This document shows positions 1 to 14,214 of a DNA stretch of 64,000 bases, piece after piece. The first letter of the stretch is position 1; the number at the start of each line of letters is the position of its first letter. Where the stretch lies: assembly GCA_907165065.1 (NCBI GenBank), contig OU015524.1, positions 37,205,295 through 37,269,294 of the forward strand, given 5' to 3'. The translations under genes were made by a program, and so were the position numbers. Below the pieces are notes generated by a model. The model was not told the DNA's origin. It saw nothing but the letters and a program-made list of their open reading frames with translations, and did no database searches. This DNA comes from Caprimulgus europaeus (lineage: Eukaryota > Chordata > Aves > Caprimulgiformes > Caprimulgidae).

Positions 1-1393
1 CCTGAGGTTGTGGATTTCAGCTTTCTAGGTAGTGTCTGAACAAAACTGAGGTCAAGTCCATACTACAATAAAGGCACTTTATATGAATATAGATCTGTGG
101 AAGAAAGCAATATGTTTTATGGGAGACTTCACTAAATGAACATCTACTATAAGGAAGTGGCCTGTATACTTGTGTGAGATCCGACTGCTGAGGCATTGCA
201 TTTGGTTGACCCCATGCACACCTCTATGGTTGCCACCTATGATGACAGAGACAGACAGAGTTTGTTCCTTAAATCAAGGATCTGACTGACTGGAGTTCTG
301 CAAGCTCAGAGGATCACAGCCAGGAGGTCTTGCCTAAGCTGCGAGGGCAACCATGCCTGGGAGGAGAGTCATCTGCAGGAGCTAGTGTAGGCAAAGAGAT
401 ATTAACAACTTCGTGCTGTGTTATCAGGTCTCTGCCTTTGTAGAACGTGCTTCTTTGCTTCTTTTTATCTTCTTGGCTTTCTTTCCCCAACATTTGTTTC
501 ATAAAATAGAGGCTGCAAGCAGGGAAGGGATAGGTAGAAAAGTAGGTCAACTCCATTGCTTGGTGTATGTGGGAAATAAATGTACTCTCTATTGCCCCAA
601 AGTGAGAGGAAACAAACTCTTTTTATCTGCATATTCTCTTGCTTTTACTTGGCAAATATCCAGGAGCAATACTAGAGATGTACAAGCTTTCTAGTTATTT
701 ACTTTTTACTTCTACATCAATACTCAACATCAATGCCACTCGCTGCCCCCTGCTCATTATTCCCCCATATTTTGATATTTGCTCTTCTACTTCCTTCCTC
801 TTCCTACCTCCAAAAGCCCCAAATTAGCCTCAGCCAAAATGGTGGCACTGTGTACATTAAATATTAAGTTTAAAGGAAAAAACTTTTCCCTGTTGCAGTA
901 GTTACAGGGAGAAAAAAAATAAATGTTCTGAGCTTTAACCAATATGAAGCATGATACGGTAAATCAGCCAAGTCACACAACACAAATGTTTCCAGTAGAG
1001 AAAGACATTTTGGTTACTGCAGAATTCTAGCTATTTTGCATCACCCATTATGTTAATCCATGAGTGTTTTCTTTTTAGAAAAACAAACTAAAGGATATGC
1101 TTTAATTCAATGCACAGATTGCATGGCAATGCAGTTCACTTGGCACTTTCCATAGTGCCTGTGGTTCTCTTTCACTCTGTTCCCAGCTCTGAAAACACCA
1201 TTCTGACGAAATAGATCACTACATGGGTTCTCAGCTGGACAAGTATCTCTTCGATATATGATGTTTTCATTGTTGGAGGACACACCTAACGTGTTTCATT
1301 TTCCAAAGCAGGGACAGCCTGCTGGAATATCCCTGCAGTGATTAGCCTCTTTCAGTGGCATTGCCTTTGGAAAAAAAAATCTATACACATCCT

Positions 1394-1454
1394 AAGGGAG
1401 TGGAAGAAGGGCGTGAAGGAAGGAGAGGAAAAAAAAAAAGAGAGAGAGAAAGAC
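1394..1454 (+). repeat. Polypurine tract (G/A-rich, ends in GAGA run)
   Basis: Almost uninterrupted purines on the plus strand: GGAAGAAGGG-type sequence, then a run of A and a (GA)n-like end. Low-complexity DNA, with no gene associated. Long purine runs of this kind can adopt triplex structures, but that is general knowledge and not shown here. Confidence 0.6.
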
Positions 1455-1767
1455 TATGACACTGTAGATTCATCACAAGCACAGCTGTAGAAGATAATGA
1501 AAGGGTAAAGAGGTTCCCTGGAAAGTATGTTGAATACCATGATGGGGCACTGTAAAATAGCCTATATAAACCTCTCCTGTTAAATTTGCGCTTAAGTTTT
1601 TAACTTGGCACATGATTCTGCGTGTTTAATAATACTTTTTACTGGTCACAGTTGTGTGTTTAATCCTTTTCTTTTCTACTACTCCCAGCATTTAATTTGG
1701 CATCCTCATTTCCGGTTATTAAAAACTCACTGAAAATGTCTTTGTATTCATGGGCTCCAGTCTTGAG

Positions 1768-1827
1768 CAATTCATTAAAATGCCCACTTTCACTTCACTA
1801 ATTTTTTAAACAATTCATTAAAATGCC
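1768..1827 (+). repeat. 17-bp direct repeat, two copies 43 bp apart
   Basis: The 17-mer caattcattaaaatgcc occurs at 1768-1784 and again, identical, at 1811-1827. The intervening sequence is AT-rich. This is probably a small local duplication; no larger element is visible around it. Confidence 0.6.
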
Positions 1828-4800
1828 TGCATTCACTGAACCTTCAGATGCTTTATTTTAAGCTTCAAATGTGCACAGTCTTAAAATCCCCATACTCAGC
1901 ACACTAAAATCCCCACATGAAGCATGAGAAAACTTTTATAATATTGTACCTACCCCTTAATACACATGCTAATCACAATTAAATCTTATACAGAAAGTTG
2001 TGCACATTGTTCACAATTGGCCTTTAAACTTAGGAGTAGAATACATTCCTCATTTTACCCTTACCATTAAATGTAACATCTCAGAGTAAACTCTTCAATG
2101 GCTCATCAGTGCAGCCATCTGCATGCTCTCTTCCTTAATTTAACAAAAGTTGAAAAAGTCTCAGCAAAGAGCTGTCTTAAAAGGTTGAATTCCCTTAACA
2201 GCCTCTTCCTTTCCACCTCAGATGTTCTTATTTCCTATTCTTTCAAGTTAGTGCATCATCAAAACCTGTTTGCCTTCAACCCTACAAAACTGTTTACCAG
2301 GGTTTCTTACATGCTGCCTCAAAAACACCAGTAGAGTGATGGGATGAACCCTGAGATACACACAGTTTGGCCTCCAGCCTTCTGAATTGCTTTGTCTTCA
2401 GGTCAGCTTCCCAGAACATGCAATATACAAAATGTCATATGCAAATATGATATGTACAGCACAACTGGCAGAGCAAGGGGGCTTTAAAGGCTTGACCAGA
2501 AAAGGGAGTGCTAATTTAAAAATGTCCCAGTACTGGGTGGATGTGAATGACTCCAAGTGAAAGAACGCTAGCCACGGGACAGCGTGGCATGCACCACGCA
2601 TGGAACTGTCCTTGTGAGTCACTCAGTGGTGATTTGGAAAAGCTGGACCATGTTTCAATTGTAAACATGTGCTTAGAATGGAGATGTCTCCTCCAGATGA
2701 GTGCCTGAATGATTTACAGCTGCTCTCTCAGTGCGACTCCCCTGTAATGTCTTCTTATACAAATGTTAGTTTTTGCTAACATAGGCTAACATCTGGCTAA
2801 CTCTAAATTTCTGTGCCTAGCAGTGGTAGTATAGCACTTCTTATGAAGAGCAATGCATTTTATAGTAAGAAACACAGGTGTGAAGGCTTGGCTTTCAATG
2901 CCCATATCTGCTTTTGTCTTAATTTTCTACCTACTGAAAGATGTTACAAAGGCTTCAAAATATCAAGCCAAACAGTATGATGATCAAAATGTTTGCGGTA
3001 GAAAGTTTGATTTTAAGGAATGCAAAAGGGTATGTTCACAGGAGAAACAAAGTAGGCAGGATAAAAAAAAAAATGGTCTGAGAAATGGCCAGGGTAAATA
3101 CAGATCTGTAGTATTTGAATGAACACCTGACTGTATTTCCTTGCTTGGTGGTGAAATAAGAACGGTTCTGCATTTTGGAGGAAAGAATCCTCCATGTTAT
3201 CAAATAGAGATAAGTTACGAATATAATGAATATCCTTAGATTCAGACCAGAAAAGAAAGACTCAAAGAGTAAAAACCAAAAAGCTGTATATATATGTTTT
3301 TTGGCAAAATATGCAAAATTATATGCTTACTTTGCATATTCATATACTATCACTATGTCTATCACTATGGAGAAATCATGCATTTAAGTGGTTAATAGTC
3401 ATTATACTCATGCATCATCAAACAATATGTGCAGTGATCTATAATTATTTTTCATACTTGTTAAGTCTATAACTGTTTAACAAACCTTTCAAGAAATTAT
3501 TCCTCATATGTATTTCCATACAGTATGTAATCTTCCCAGTTGCAGTTTTTAAAACCCAAGAGCCTCTCAGTATTGGGAGAATGGCATCATTTTCTGACTT
3601 CTCCAAGCTGTGAGAGTGAAGCAGCATCCTTTCTGGGAAGCCTGGGGACAAATTATTCCCACTGGGTAGAGTTGAGCAATGCTTTTGAATACTTAGTTCA
3701 TCAAAAATGCAATTTGGATGATACTGAAATTATTTCTGACAAATCAAGCCATAATTTCAGCCAAAAAAAAAAAAATAGGGAGGGAGGCAGGAAAGAGAAG
3801 CTGGAAAAGTTTAAAAACAAATGGCAAATGACAAATTTTAATTTTGAAACTCATCAACAGGTTAGGAAAAAAAGTGTAAAAGAAACAAAACAAAGACGAG
3901 CTAAAGAACCTCAAAAAATTCAGTTCAGCCTAATGCAATTTCTTGCTGGTGCTCAGTCAACAAAGAGAAAATTCAGATACTCATGTAGACCTGCTCCCAA
4001 GGTATCTAGCAGAGTCTGGAGGCAGCCTGTCCCCTGGCAGAGCCAGCCTGTCCCATATGCTGAGTAGAAATAGTAGAGCTGTGGTAATACCTTTTAACAT
4101 CACCTTAGTTGCTTCATTCCCTAAATTTTAGTAAGGACCAGGTTTACATCTGTGACTTTTCTTTGCAGAAGTAAGAATTAAACTTTTTGCATAACCTGCA
4201 GTGCTCCCACTCCTCTCTTCCCCAAAAACTGTTCCAGAGCCTGTCAAAACCCATGCCTTCATAGTTGGAGAATTAATCTTATCAGTGGTACCACCTCTGT
4301 AGACCTGGACATGAAGAGTCACACACTGGACATTGTAATCCTACTCTGAAAAGAATAAATAATTTATTTAAAGAGGAAAAATGGATGTTAGCCTATTCCA
4401 CAAAAGAACCCACTGTGCAAATTTGGCTAGTGAGTAGTTATTTTGGCAAATACGTGGTTTTGAACATTTTTTTTTTTCCAACATAGTTACTGGTGTCTGT
4501 TCAGCAGCCTGAAACATGTTTACACCATTTACAGCAGAAACTACTATTAACTTTACTGCTTCCTTTGGTAGATGGAAGAGTGTAAATACACTCACTCACC
4601 CAACTGCCTTCTGTGACAGATTTGACAGAAGCTAGTTCTCCCTTCTCCCATCCTTATATGGGCAACGTCTTCTTTATGCTAAAAAGAAATTCACATTTAT
4701 AACATAACTTTGTGTTTATGAGGTGGCCTATTTGTGTAATGGATAATCCCTTCTGCAGATCAGCAGTACTCCATTATTTCACATTCACTTTCCCCCTCAT

Positions 4801-5382
4801 AAGGTATGAGGTATGGATGTCCCTCAAGGTATGGGATGTCCTGGGTTCAGAGTCTGCACACAGATAATTTGAAAAACTATTGCACACATATATTGTCCTT
4901 CACAGCACCATGAAGAACTTCCTGGCAGCTAAATTCACTTTTGAAAATATTTTGCAAATCAAACAAAGTTTATGCCCAGTAGAAGACCTGATATCAAAAA
5001 ACATATTGCTGAGGACCACAAGCTATTAATGGTTCTTTCTTTCACTCCTGTACTGCAAATTATCTTTTATCCTGTGTCTGTGTGGAAGCTTATTTGTGAA
5101 CAACAGTTCATTCAGTTATTTATATAAAGTTCCAATTCACTTTAGAAAGTAGTTGATTTCAGAACTAAACAGAGCTAATGAGAACTATGAAGGTTTCTAT
5201 TAAATTACATTTTTACCAACGTATCAGATCCTGAATTTGAATGTGAGGTTGCTTGTGTGTAGCAACATATTACATACTAATTTTCCCCAGATATGCTCTT
5301 AGAGGGATAATAAATCTAGTCTTTCAATCCATCCAGAACCTTTATTTTAAGTGCCTGCAATTTTTCATCTTGATGGCAATGG

Positions 5383-5450
5383 GTATGATCCAAAGCCCAG
5401 TGAAGTCAACAGGAGTCTGTCAAGTGTTTTGGAATGTGGGCCAAGGATCT
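5383..5450 (+). repeat. Possible ancient amniote dispersed repeat fragment
   Basis: The segment atgatccaaagcccagtgaa followed by gtcaacaggagtctgtcaag resembles a dispersed repeat common in reptile and bird genomes, whose core reads roughly GATCCAAAGCCCATTGAAGTCAATGGGAG. The match is by eye and from memory, and I do not assign a family. It could be chance similarity extended by low complexity. Confidence 0.35.
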
Positions 5451-6069
5451 GTCTTGACATATTTTTTAAGGCAAGCTATTCATATGACAACCAAACAAGT
5501 CCGAAATCATTATTTTGTTTAAGTTCCTTGCTGAAACCCAATTGCTGTTATGAGTATAATGGTTAGGTTTTGTTTAAACAAGAGAATATGACATATACAA
5601 TGTGCCTTTGGAGTGAATTCAAGATGGCATTCTGCAGTCACAAATTTCACCATAATCTCTTGAGTATTTTGTGAGTGTATGAAATGGATAGCAAGCAAAA
5701 AGTGAGAAATAGCACCTCTAGCTGTCCATCCTGCAGTCGCACGAGCTTTTTCTGCTGTGAAAATTATTGGCCTGCACAAGGGATATTTCCATTGCATATT
5801 CTAAAGATATGTTGAATGGACACAGAAGATTTATGAAAAATTTTCTTCAGAAAAATCTTCCTAGGGTGTTACTGAAATACAGTGGTTCCTGTAACCAGTT
5901 TTCTGGATGCTGTATAACAAGGTTGGCTTTGTTTTAATATTGGTTGTCATTTGCAGAAAGTCATTGTTTGTTAGTTGTCAGCTGCTCTAGGCAAAGAGTG
6001 CATGGTATTTCACAAACTCCTAAAGTGACATGCTGGATGAAGACTGCCGAACTGAGATAGGACAATCAC

Positions 6070-6300
6070 TTAAAAACTATGGCAGAGCTTCACAGAAAAA
6101 AGATTTACTAGGTCACCTAGTCCATGTCCTTATCCCTCCCAGCAGGGAGTATTAGACATCATGCATTCCTATTTTAAGTGACCAAAGCAAGAGATTTAAA
6201 CAGCTTCTGCAGCTTCACAATCTTTCATTTATCAGTTTAATTTCATCCTGTTGTGCCTAGTTAATTCTTGCTATAGCATCCAGCATCATCTTGCTTCTCT
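6070..6300 (-). mobile_element. Possible old CR1 3'-region fragment
   Basis: In antisense, the phrase aggtcacctagtccatgtcc resembles the 'aggtcatctagtccaac' block near the CR1 3' end. About 100 bp further on, agtttaatttcatcctgttg also looks like the antisense of a CR1 C-terminal/3' region. No ATTCTATG tail is present and the match is degraded. An alternative is unrelated unique sequence. Confidence 0.35.
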
Positions 6301-9300
6301 GGCTACTTCTTTGTTTCAGCATATGCATTTGCCAGATTTTGAACTGCAGCTGATATTTATTTAGTGAGGAAAAAAATTTAAGATTATGACGCCTTAGACT
6401 ATCCACACTTTTGTTCTTGAACAACAGCTGTATTTTATCACTTACTCCCATGTTGTTCCCCTCTCTCTGCCCTTGCCGTTGTCCTTTCCCTGCCTCTCAG
6501 ACTTGCTTGTAGCTTGTGTTATGTTCAAGCAGGGGAAAACAGTTCTTCATTACTTGATACCTTCAGATCAGGATGTGCCTAAAAATATGTGCTATACAGA
6601 TAATATGTTGTATAGTCACCTCTGATTTTTAGATTTGATGCAGAAATCTCCATGTGAAGTTTTGTACATTGTTATGAACAGGAAAGGCAGAATAACCATG
6701 AATACTCTTTCAGACTATAGTGCTTCTGTGCCTCATGCATTTCTACAGCGCCTTACAAAATGAAATGGACCAGGTTCCTTAGCCAAACAGCAATACTTAT
6801 TAAAAATGTTAAAATTAACAAATGAGTATGATAACTTGACTCTCAAAAGGCCTTCAAGCATTTGATGTTGTTGCTACTCATGATCTTCTGACACAAAAAT
6901 ACTCCGTTGCTTTTCTGAACTGCGTGCTGAGCCTTACTCCTTCCACAAAAGAGAGGCCAGATGCTGTCATGTAACCATGTTCGTTGTCCAATTTTATTTG
7001 TCATAAGCGATCACCAGATAAAAGAGACATTATCTAGGTTTGAAAATATTTTTCTTTGACATTGTAAGCACTAGAATTTTCAAACTGAGTTTTCAGCAAG
7101 GGCTGATCATATCACAGCTTGCCTGGCTTCCTAACTACCATCAGGATAATTTTGTTCCAGTTGGCATTGGGACTTGTTCTATCATAACTTAGCATGCAAG
7201 CATTTGGTTTTGGGCTGAAAGATGTTGATGCTTTAAAATTTAGTGAGGACAGCAGCAGCCGCCTCTGCTTCCCTGCCAGGAGACACATGCCCAGCAGGTG
7301 CCCAGGCCCTGAAACATATCTTGGGGATAGAGAAACTTTCCAAATATCAGGGCAGGAAAATACTGAGTGATTTAGCCATTTCAGTCAGAGATACTTTCTA
7401 GAGGGCCCCTTCCACACTTACATGGCTTATGTGACTTTTTCTGCCTAAAGAAAATGCTTTCCACATCCTTCTATTATGTGAAAATATATTAATTCCTTTC
7501 ATCTCGTGAGTGAACTTTGATACACATTACATGTAATGACCTGTCTATAGTTGCATCTTGACCCTGTGGTAGTATAAATTCAGATTTCCTGGTTTCCTTA
7601 ACCAGACACTCAATGTTGCATTCTTTATTATCAGGGCCTGTTTGGTTTCAGTGGCTTCCAAGACATTTTATAGTAACTCTTAGTTCTGTTCTCCTCAGGT
7701 CAGCTGTATTTTTCTGGACTTTCGCCTTTCACTTACTGTATGGTTTTGGCAAACCTTTTGTATTTCTTAAGTTTTCTGAAGTTCTTTCTAAACATTACAT
7801 CCTGCTGTCTCTCTAGTTTACAACTGCAGGAATGATGACTGATCATTGAGCTGGATTTACTTTTTATGTATATTTTCTTTTCCTCTTTTGTATTAATTTT
7901 GGAGGTGAAGAGTTAAATATTTTTTACTCTTTCATTGGCAAGGCCACATCTTTTCAGCATTGATTCTGCAGATGACATTTTGCATATGGCATATACAATC
8001 ATCCTCTTCATGAACTGAGCCTTTGTATTTGGAAAGAGACAAGAGAAGCTGCCATGCCAGTCTGCTAATTAAGTCAAGGGCAAGTGTTTGTAATAGCTGA
8101 CTTCTGTGCCATGTTATGCTGCATATTAGTGTGCTCTGAGAATATTCTTTATTTAGACAGTCAAATTGGCTAAATCAATAAGGGCACCATTTGTTAAAAG
8201 ATAAACTACACAGGAAAGCATTTTGAATAGTTGTAGGTAGATTAAAAAGTAGCAGGATACAAATGGAGTAAAAAAGATTCTTTAGAACCTTATGTGATTT
8301 TGCAGTTATCTAACTATTCGAATGAAGTAAAAATATGCTGTACAGAGTTTAGGTACTACTTTGCCAAATGTTCAGCCTTTCACAGGATCCTTGACATAAA
8401 GGTCTTACATTACAGCATTTTTCTAGAAAGTCAGGGCTCTTCCATGGTGGCATCCAGTGTCTTTGCTTTGACCATGCAATACCTTGTTCCTGCACCCAGT
8501 TTTCTATGAGATATTCAATGTACTGCAAGAGTAGCAGCATGAAGTAGCAATAAGCTGGTCATTATTAGGATAGAAAGTTGAATTCTAGCATGACACTGCC
8601 TCCTCCTTGCTCCTTCTTTCTTCTCAAGCTTCTACCATTCCTGCATATGCAGAGAAGCACCCTTGCTCTCCAAGTAATTTGGAAAAAAAGAAAGAAATAG
8701 AGAGGAATGTGATTAAAGTAAGTATAATTCATCAGGTATGATAGGGAGAGAACTGACCGTTCAGTATAGTTAAAGGCTACTGCCTTTTCTTAGTTATAGA
8801 ATATCCTAGGATAACTGGATGTGTTTCCTGAGTATCTCAAGGGTCTGGATTATCCTGTCTTTTAGAAGTCTTTTTTTCAGCGGTTTTCCAACATTCCTTT
8901 CCTCTACCTCTGAGCAAAAAATAAAAATAGGTTAGAGAGACCTTTGCTTTCCATGAAAGTTGGACCTGGAACATGTTAGCATGCTTCTTACCTACTCCTG
9001 GCATTTTTTTAATTCTTTCCACAAGTCCAGCGCTTTTTCTCCACTTTTCAGAATCCTTCGGACGGAAGCTACTCAATGGTAGATGTTTTCGTACTTTAGA
9101 ACTTAAAAATAGAAGCAGCTTTAATGAATCCAATATGCTCAGAGAACAAACATTATGTTTCTTGATATCTTTATTGTTTCTTATCCTTACTAACTTTAGG
9201 TTAGTATATCATTTGTAAACAAACACACCCATTGCTTTGCACAGAGTAGTTAACTTTCTGGCCAAAATATCATAATGTAGTTGTGAAGGTATATCTATTA

Positions 9301-12300
9301 ACTTCCAAAGTCACTTTTGAAGGGCTGTATTATTGCCAGTTTATGCCTATGCCCTACTAAAGTTAAAAAATGTCACATGAGTCACAACGATCATGTCACT
9401 TGTCATAAAGAATTGCCTGATAGAGTATTGTTTCTGACAGCTGTATGAGCCTGAAAATGCAAGGAGAGCATGCTGTTGTAAGGTAAACATGAAAAGGAGA
9501 CCAATAGGAGCTGCGTTTTTTGAATTAAGGGCTTTGGAAATAAGGTGCTGCTGGACATCACCATACGCTTGATAGTCAGAGCTCAGAAGTAAGTGTAATT
9601 GAAACATTTAAGAGCTGGAGTTAAACTGAATCCAGCTGTCTCTGTGGCGAAGTCTGTTTTGAAATTAAGCTCTACAGATTTTCAGTATCACTCAGTTCCA
9701 AAAGTTCCAAAAGGGATGTTGATGTAATAAAAATATTAAAACAGGATGGAAATTTCTTTAAGGCCTACTGTTCAATGAGAAATTTTGCTTGAAGAACAGA
9801 ATGCATAGAAATGATTGCTGTATTTTTAGTTGAACAGCAAGGTGAGATTGAACAAATCCTTCTCAGTGTTATCTGAGATGTTTTCAAACCAACCATAGCA
9901 AATTGCATATTGGCCGAAAGTAGAAATATACCCTTTCTAGCAGATTACATTGAAAATCAGTTGCTTATTGCTCTTGTAATAAGATTTTTGTCCCTGTCTC
10001 TTACTCAGAGGTGTGTTGAGAGCAGTACTCTCTAATATAAATGCTGAAGAAGTTATGGAATTGAGTCTGCTTTAATCTGCAATTATCCTGATGCAGTAGA
10101 CCTGAGAGGAGTCACTATCATTTTCATATTTCTTCACAAATGTATCTTAAAAAAAAGCAAAACCAACAAAAGGGGTTATTATGTTTGTATGAAGCTCCCA
10201 ATTCCTTTAATTAACTACTGTATAGATCAGAGTATATACAAATATGATCAAATATGGTCAGCCAAGGCTGTATACTGTATGTGTAGGAGCCCAAAAGTGT
10301 CTGGTCTGCATATGTTGTTTATATATTTATCCAGTGACTTAGCAGTGGACTAGACTGGAGCTTACTCAGAAGATAGTCAACTGTCCGTATCAAAATAAAA
10401 GTCAATAAAAATAGTAACTGGCTTTGACAAGCAAATTACAAAGCTAAATTTATGTCATTTCCTTAACACAGCAGTATCTTATCTGACATTTCTGCAATAA
10501 GTAACTTGAGTAGGTAAGAAAAGGCTCCCACTTTTTATTTCAAAATGTGGAAAAAGAAAATGTCTGCTTATGCTACACTGAGCATATTACCAGGAAAAGT
10601 GAAAGATAATAACAATATGAAAATTAGACAACCATTTCCTTTATAACATGATAAGTAGACATTAAAACACAACTGTCATAATAATTAATCCTGAATGTAT
10701 ATATCCCAATCAAGTGTTGATTATATGACACATTCTGTATGCATTAGTTTTAGAATTTGAAAGAGTATTTGTATCAAAACGTAACATGAGAATCCTTCCT
10801 TCAGATATAAGACACTGTAAATACTTTTCTAAATTAAAACATCACCTACTTTGCTGCTGCAAGCTTGTTACACAATGTATATTGATGCACGGGAGGAGTG
10901 GCAAAAGGGGTTTTCCATACAAAAGATCTTTTGTTTTTAATTTTTCAACTGTATTTTTACCTTTGTCATATTAATAAGTCTATATGCATGGTCAGTTGAA
11001 GAGGTTCAGCCAGTAATTTCTCTGGGACGTGGACAGTTTTCCTGTAATTGAAAAGCCCGTGATGATACCCCACATCTCTCACCAACAGTGATGCAACACT
11101 GGACTGCAAGTATGTGAAGAAGGTGCTCAGCTCCTTGGTCTGCATTGCTATAACTTCAGACCAGGTATCTCTGTTGTCATGGGCACCACTGATCTTTAGA
11201 AAAAGTTAGTTTGGCAATAAGATAATTAATTGTACAGAGGCAGTTCTCCTGATACACCTTCCTAACTGTAGACGAAGAGCACTGCTTACCAAAGTTTTTA
11301 TCCAGATGATCATACTTGAAAGACAGCTCTTGATGAATCTTCTGTGAATATGTCACATCTGCTTGTGAGCTCACTTACACTTTCAGCCCTTAAAAATCCA
11401 GTGTCAGTTGTCCATTTAAATTTTATCTTGCTTGGAAATGCATTTTCTTTTCTTCGTTTTATATGTGATACCCAAAAAATTTGTTGTGTAACCTTAGTGC
11501 TGGGAGAAATTCAGAATTATTCTGTTTGCTTTCCTATTACTCTACCATGCATAATTTACAATTACTGTGTTTGTCACTGATTTCTTTCCCAAGTGGGAAA
11601 AAACTGCTCCATGCTCAGCATCATGATCATAACAATTTGCTCTACCTTTCTAGCTTTATTGTCTTGCATACTACACTAAGTAAACAAGATATGAGTACAT
11701 GACAGTGTTACGCAATGGAATATTGATGATTTCTGTTTTATTTTCCATATCCTTCCTAATAATTTCAAACACTATTTTCCTTATACCTCCTCCTTTTAAT
11801 TTAGTATTTTTACTATTTAATTTTAATTTTAAGATACTTCAACAATTCAAACATGTTTAAAAATGAATATGGCATTCTCTCTCAACACTCTTCCTTCTTA
11901 AATTTAGGAAATTAAGAGATGCAGATCAGGAATGTTTGGGTAGGACCATTCTGCATTCAAAGTAGTAAGAAATTACGCACTGTATGGTTATCACAGATTG
12001 TAATACCCGTGTTGGTTCAGTACTATGATTAAGAATGTCCCTTTATGGGGGTCTGAAGCCAGAAATCTTTTGTAGGACCAAATTTTCAGATGTCAGGACA
12101 CTGAATGGAGCAGCCTTTGCTTTGTGTTACTGGCTAAGAGTGATTGTTGACCAATATGTGACATTGGGAATGAAACAAACTAAGAAAGTATGTGGAGAAG
12201 GGAGTGGTTTGTAAAGCTCCCAGAGGTGAAATACAGCTGGAGCACACTCTTATCTGTAAGCAACACTTGTTAGTCAAAAAGAAGTAACAGTCAGGAAGTG

Positions 12301-13250
12301 GCTTTAGTTATGAAAAACTTAAAGTGTCTTAAGGCTGTAAAAGGAGCCAATTGTAATACTGAACACTAATTTACTTCATTAATAAATGCAACAAGAATGA
12401 CACATTTTCAAAGTGTAGGCCAAAGAAGATGAACAAATTAGGTGGCTTTGATGGCTCTGAGGTGGAAAGTCAGTCTTTCTTACACTGCTAGAGGCTAAAT
12501 CCCTGAAGAAAAGGTCAGATCACAGCTATGACTTTGGTCAAACCACAAGAGAGGTTTCTGAAAACTAACACTTGTCCATTTCTTACAAAGCAACTCAGGG
12601 ATCCTGAAGAAAAGGCAAACCATGATCCACAGTAATGTTTATGGAGTGCACATGATGCTCTTGAAAATGAGGAGATTGTACAGAATTTAAAATATTTCCA
12701 GTGAAGGGACCTGTAACATGAAGCTGGCAACCTTAAAAAGCAGCATATGAACATCCTGTAGCAAACAACTCAGCACTGTAATTGATAGTTTTTGGAAGAA
12801 GATATAAGAAGTGCAGTGGATTTTATCATGTTGCCAGAGGTTGCAAGTAACAGCAGAATATGAATAAATAGCAAGGACAAAGAGGATGACTACAGAGCCA
12901 TTAGCTCAGAGCTCTTCTTCGTTGAAGTAATGGCCAAGGTAGCAGCAGAAGATGAATGAACTGTCAGCCTGAAAACAAATGGAACACTTTTTAATTTTAA
13001 GTTGGACACAGGTGTTCAAGCCAAGGTGGTACCCAGAACAGTGATATTAGCTCTGAAAAAAAAAAAAAAAAAATCAGTTTACAGCACTGAATATCTGCTG
13101 AGAATGCCTGAGCATTAAACATAAAGAATAATTGGAAAGATAGATGAATTACAACAGTACCTCATAATGAATGCATATCTTTTATTTTAAAGCATACCCC
13201 TCTATTTTCTCAAAAAAAGATAGTGCAAACTTCAGATGGACAGTAAAAAA
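6301..13250. other. Gene-free stretch, nothing recognised
   Basis: Only short open frames of about 60-100 codons occur, on both strands and often overlapping, as expected by chance. No exon with convincing splice signals, no RNA gene and no transposon was recognised. Only short homopolymer runs are present. Confidence 0.55.
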
Positions 13251-13331
13251 TGCCTCTGCCCATTGCAGGGCAGCTGGACTAGATTAGCTTTAAAGGTCCC
13301 TTTTGACCCAAACCATTCTATGATTCTATGA
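13251..13331 (+). mobile_element. CR1 LINE 3' tail fragment
   Basis: The segment reads like the CR1 3' UTR end in sense orientation: 'gcccattgcagggcagctgg', then 'actagatta.cttt.aaaggtccctttt', then 'aaccattctatgattctatg', the characteristic octamer tail. Only about 80 bp remain, so this is a strongly 5'-truncated insertion, which is typical of CR1. It carries no coding sequence. Confidence 0.9.
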
Positions 13332-13497
13332 GAAAGGATCAATGCAGTTGTATTCCATCCACATTCCAGAGGTGAGAAACACAGAGCTAGGTTGGAAGTC
13401 CCTCATCACTCCACAGCTCCAGTGAAAGTTTCTGTCACCCCAAGGCAAATCCTCGAAGATCTAAATGCATGCACTTCTTAGAGTCTCCAGAGGCCAA

Positions 13498-13535
13498 AAA
13501 AAAAAAAAAAGGAAAAAAAAATATTTAAAAAAAAG
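13498..13535 (+). repeat. A-rich low-complexity tract
   Basis: Runs of 8-13 A separated by GG and ATATTT. It could be a decayed poly(A)-type insertion, but no retroposed sequence is visible upstream and no target-site duplication was found. Confidence 0.6.
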
Positions 13536-14214
13536 GATGAGATCCTCGTTTTATACATAGATCCACTGCCTACAAGATGAGATATTGGAGGGAAAAGGAA
13601 GGTATTAAATATTTTTCTACAATTGTATTTCACAAGTGTTCTAAGAAAATACGAAAGGGTAGAGAAGGACTCTATGGCATGGTGAGTTCATCACCAAAAT
13701 AAGGCAGCCCTAAAAAAAACAGGTAGACTATACAAAATTTACCAGATTTTCAGCACGATGGCAGAGCTGGGCTTATCTCTCCTCTGGTTGTCTACATTAA
13801 CAGGTAGGAAGGGACTGCAATAGTCACATTAGAAACTAGGCATGCAGCTGCTGCTGCCTCCTGATTACTAAAAATATGGTCAGATAGGGAAGTCTTTGGA
13901 TGATTTGATATACAATTTTATGTTTGCATTTCTGAAGAGCAGTATTTTTAAAGACTAGCTGTTGTCTGAGATTGACCATGATGCAGTGCAGGTACTTTCC
14001 ACCACAGAGGAGGGCTACAGAGTGTGGTTCAAAGGAAGCAGAAGAGAGAGTACAGGAGTGCTTTTGGAGGAGTGTTTACAAAATGCGCAAAGACACTTAG
14101 TAATTAAATTAAATAATCAGCAATAAGAGTGAGTAGATTCTGGGAGAGAATCAATCTCTTGAAGACTAATCCAAGAGCAAATTTATATGTATAACGATTT
14201 TCCACAAAAAGTTC

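Larger units (their letters stand above)
1..5382. other. Gene-free AT-rich stretch, no identified gene
   Basis: I see no gene, RNA gene or clear transposon here. The stretch holds a polypurine tract near 1.4 kb, a short direct repeat near 1.8 kb and one longer open frame at 3540-4067 (175 codons) with no recognisable domain, whose lysine- and glutamate-rich middle is produced by an A-rich run. It reads as ordinary intergenic or intronic vertebrate DNA. Confidence 0.6.
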
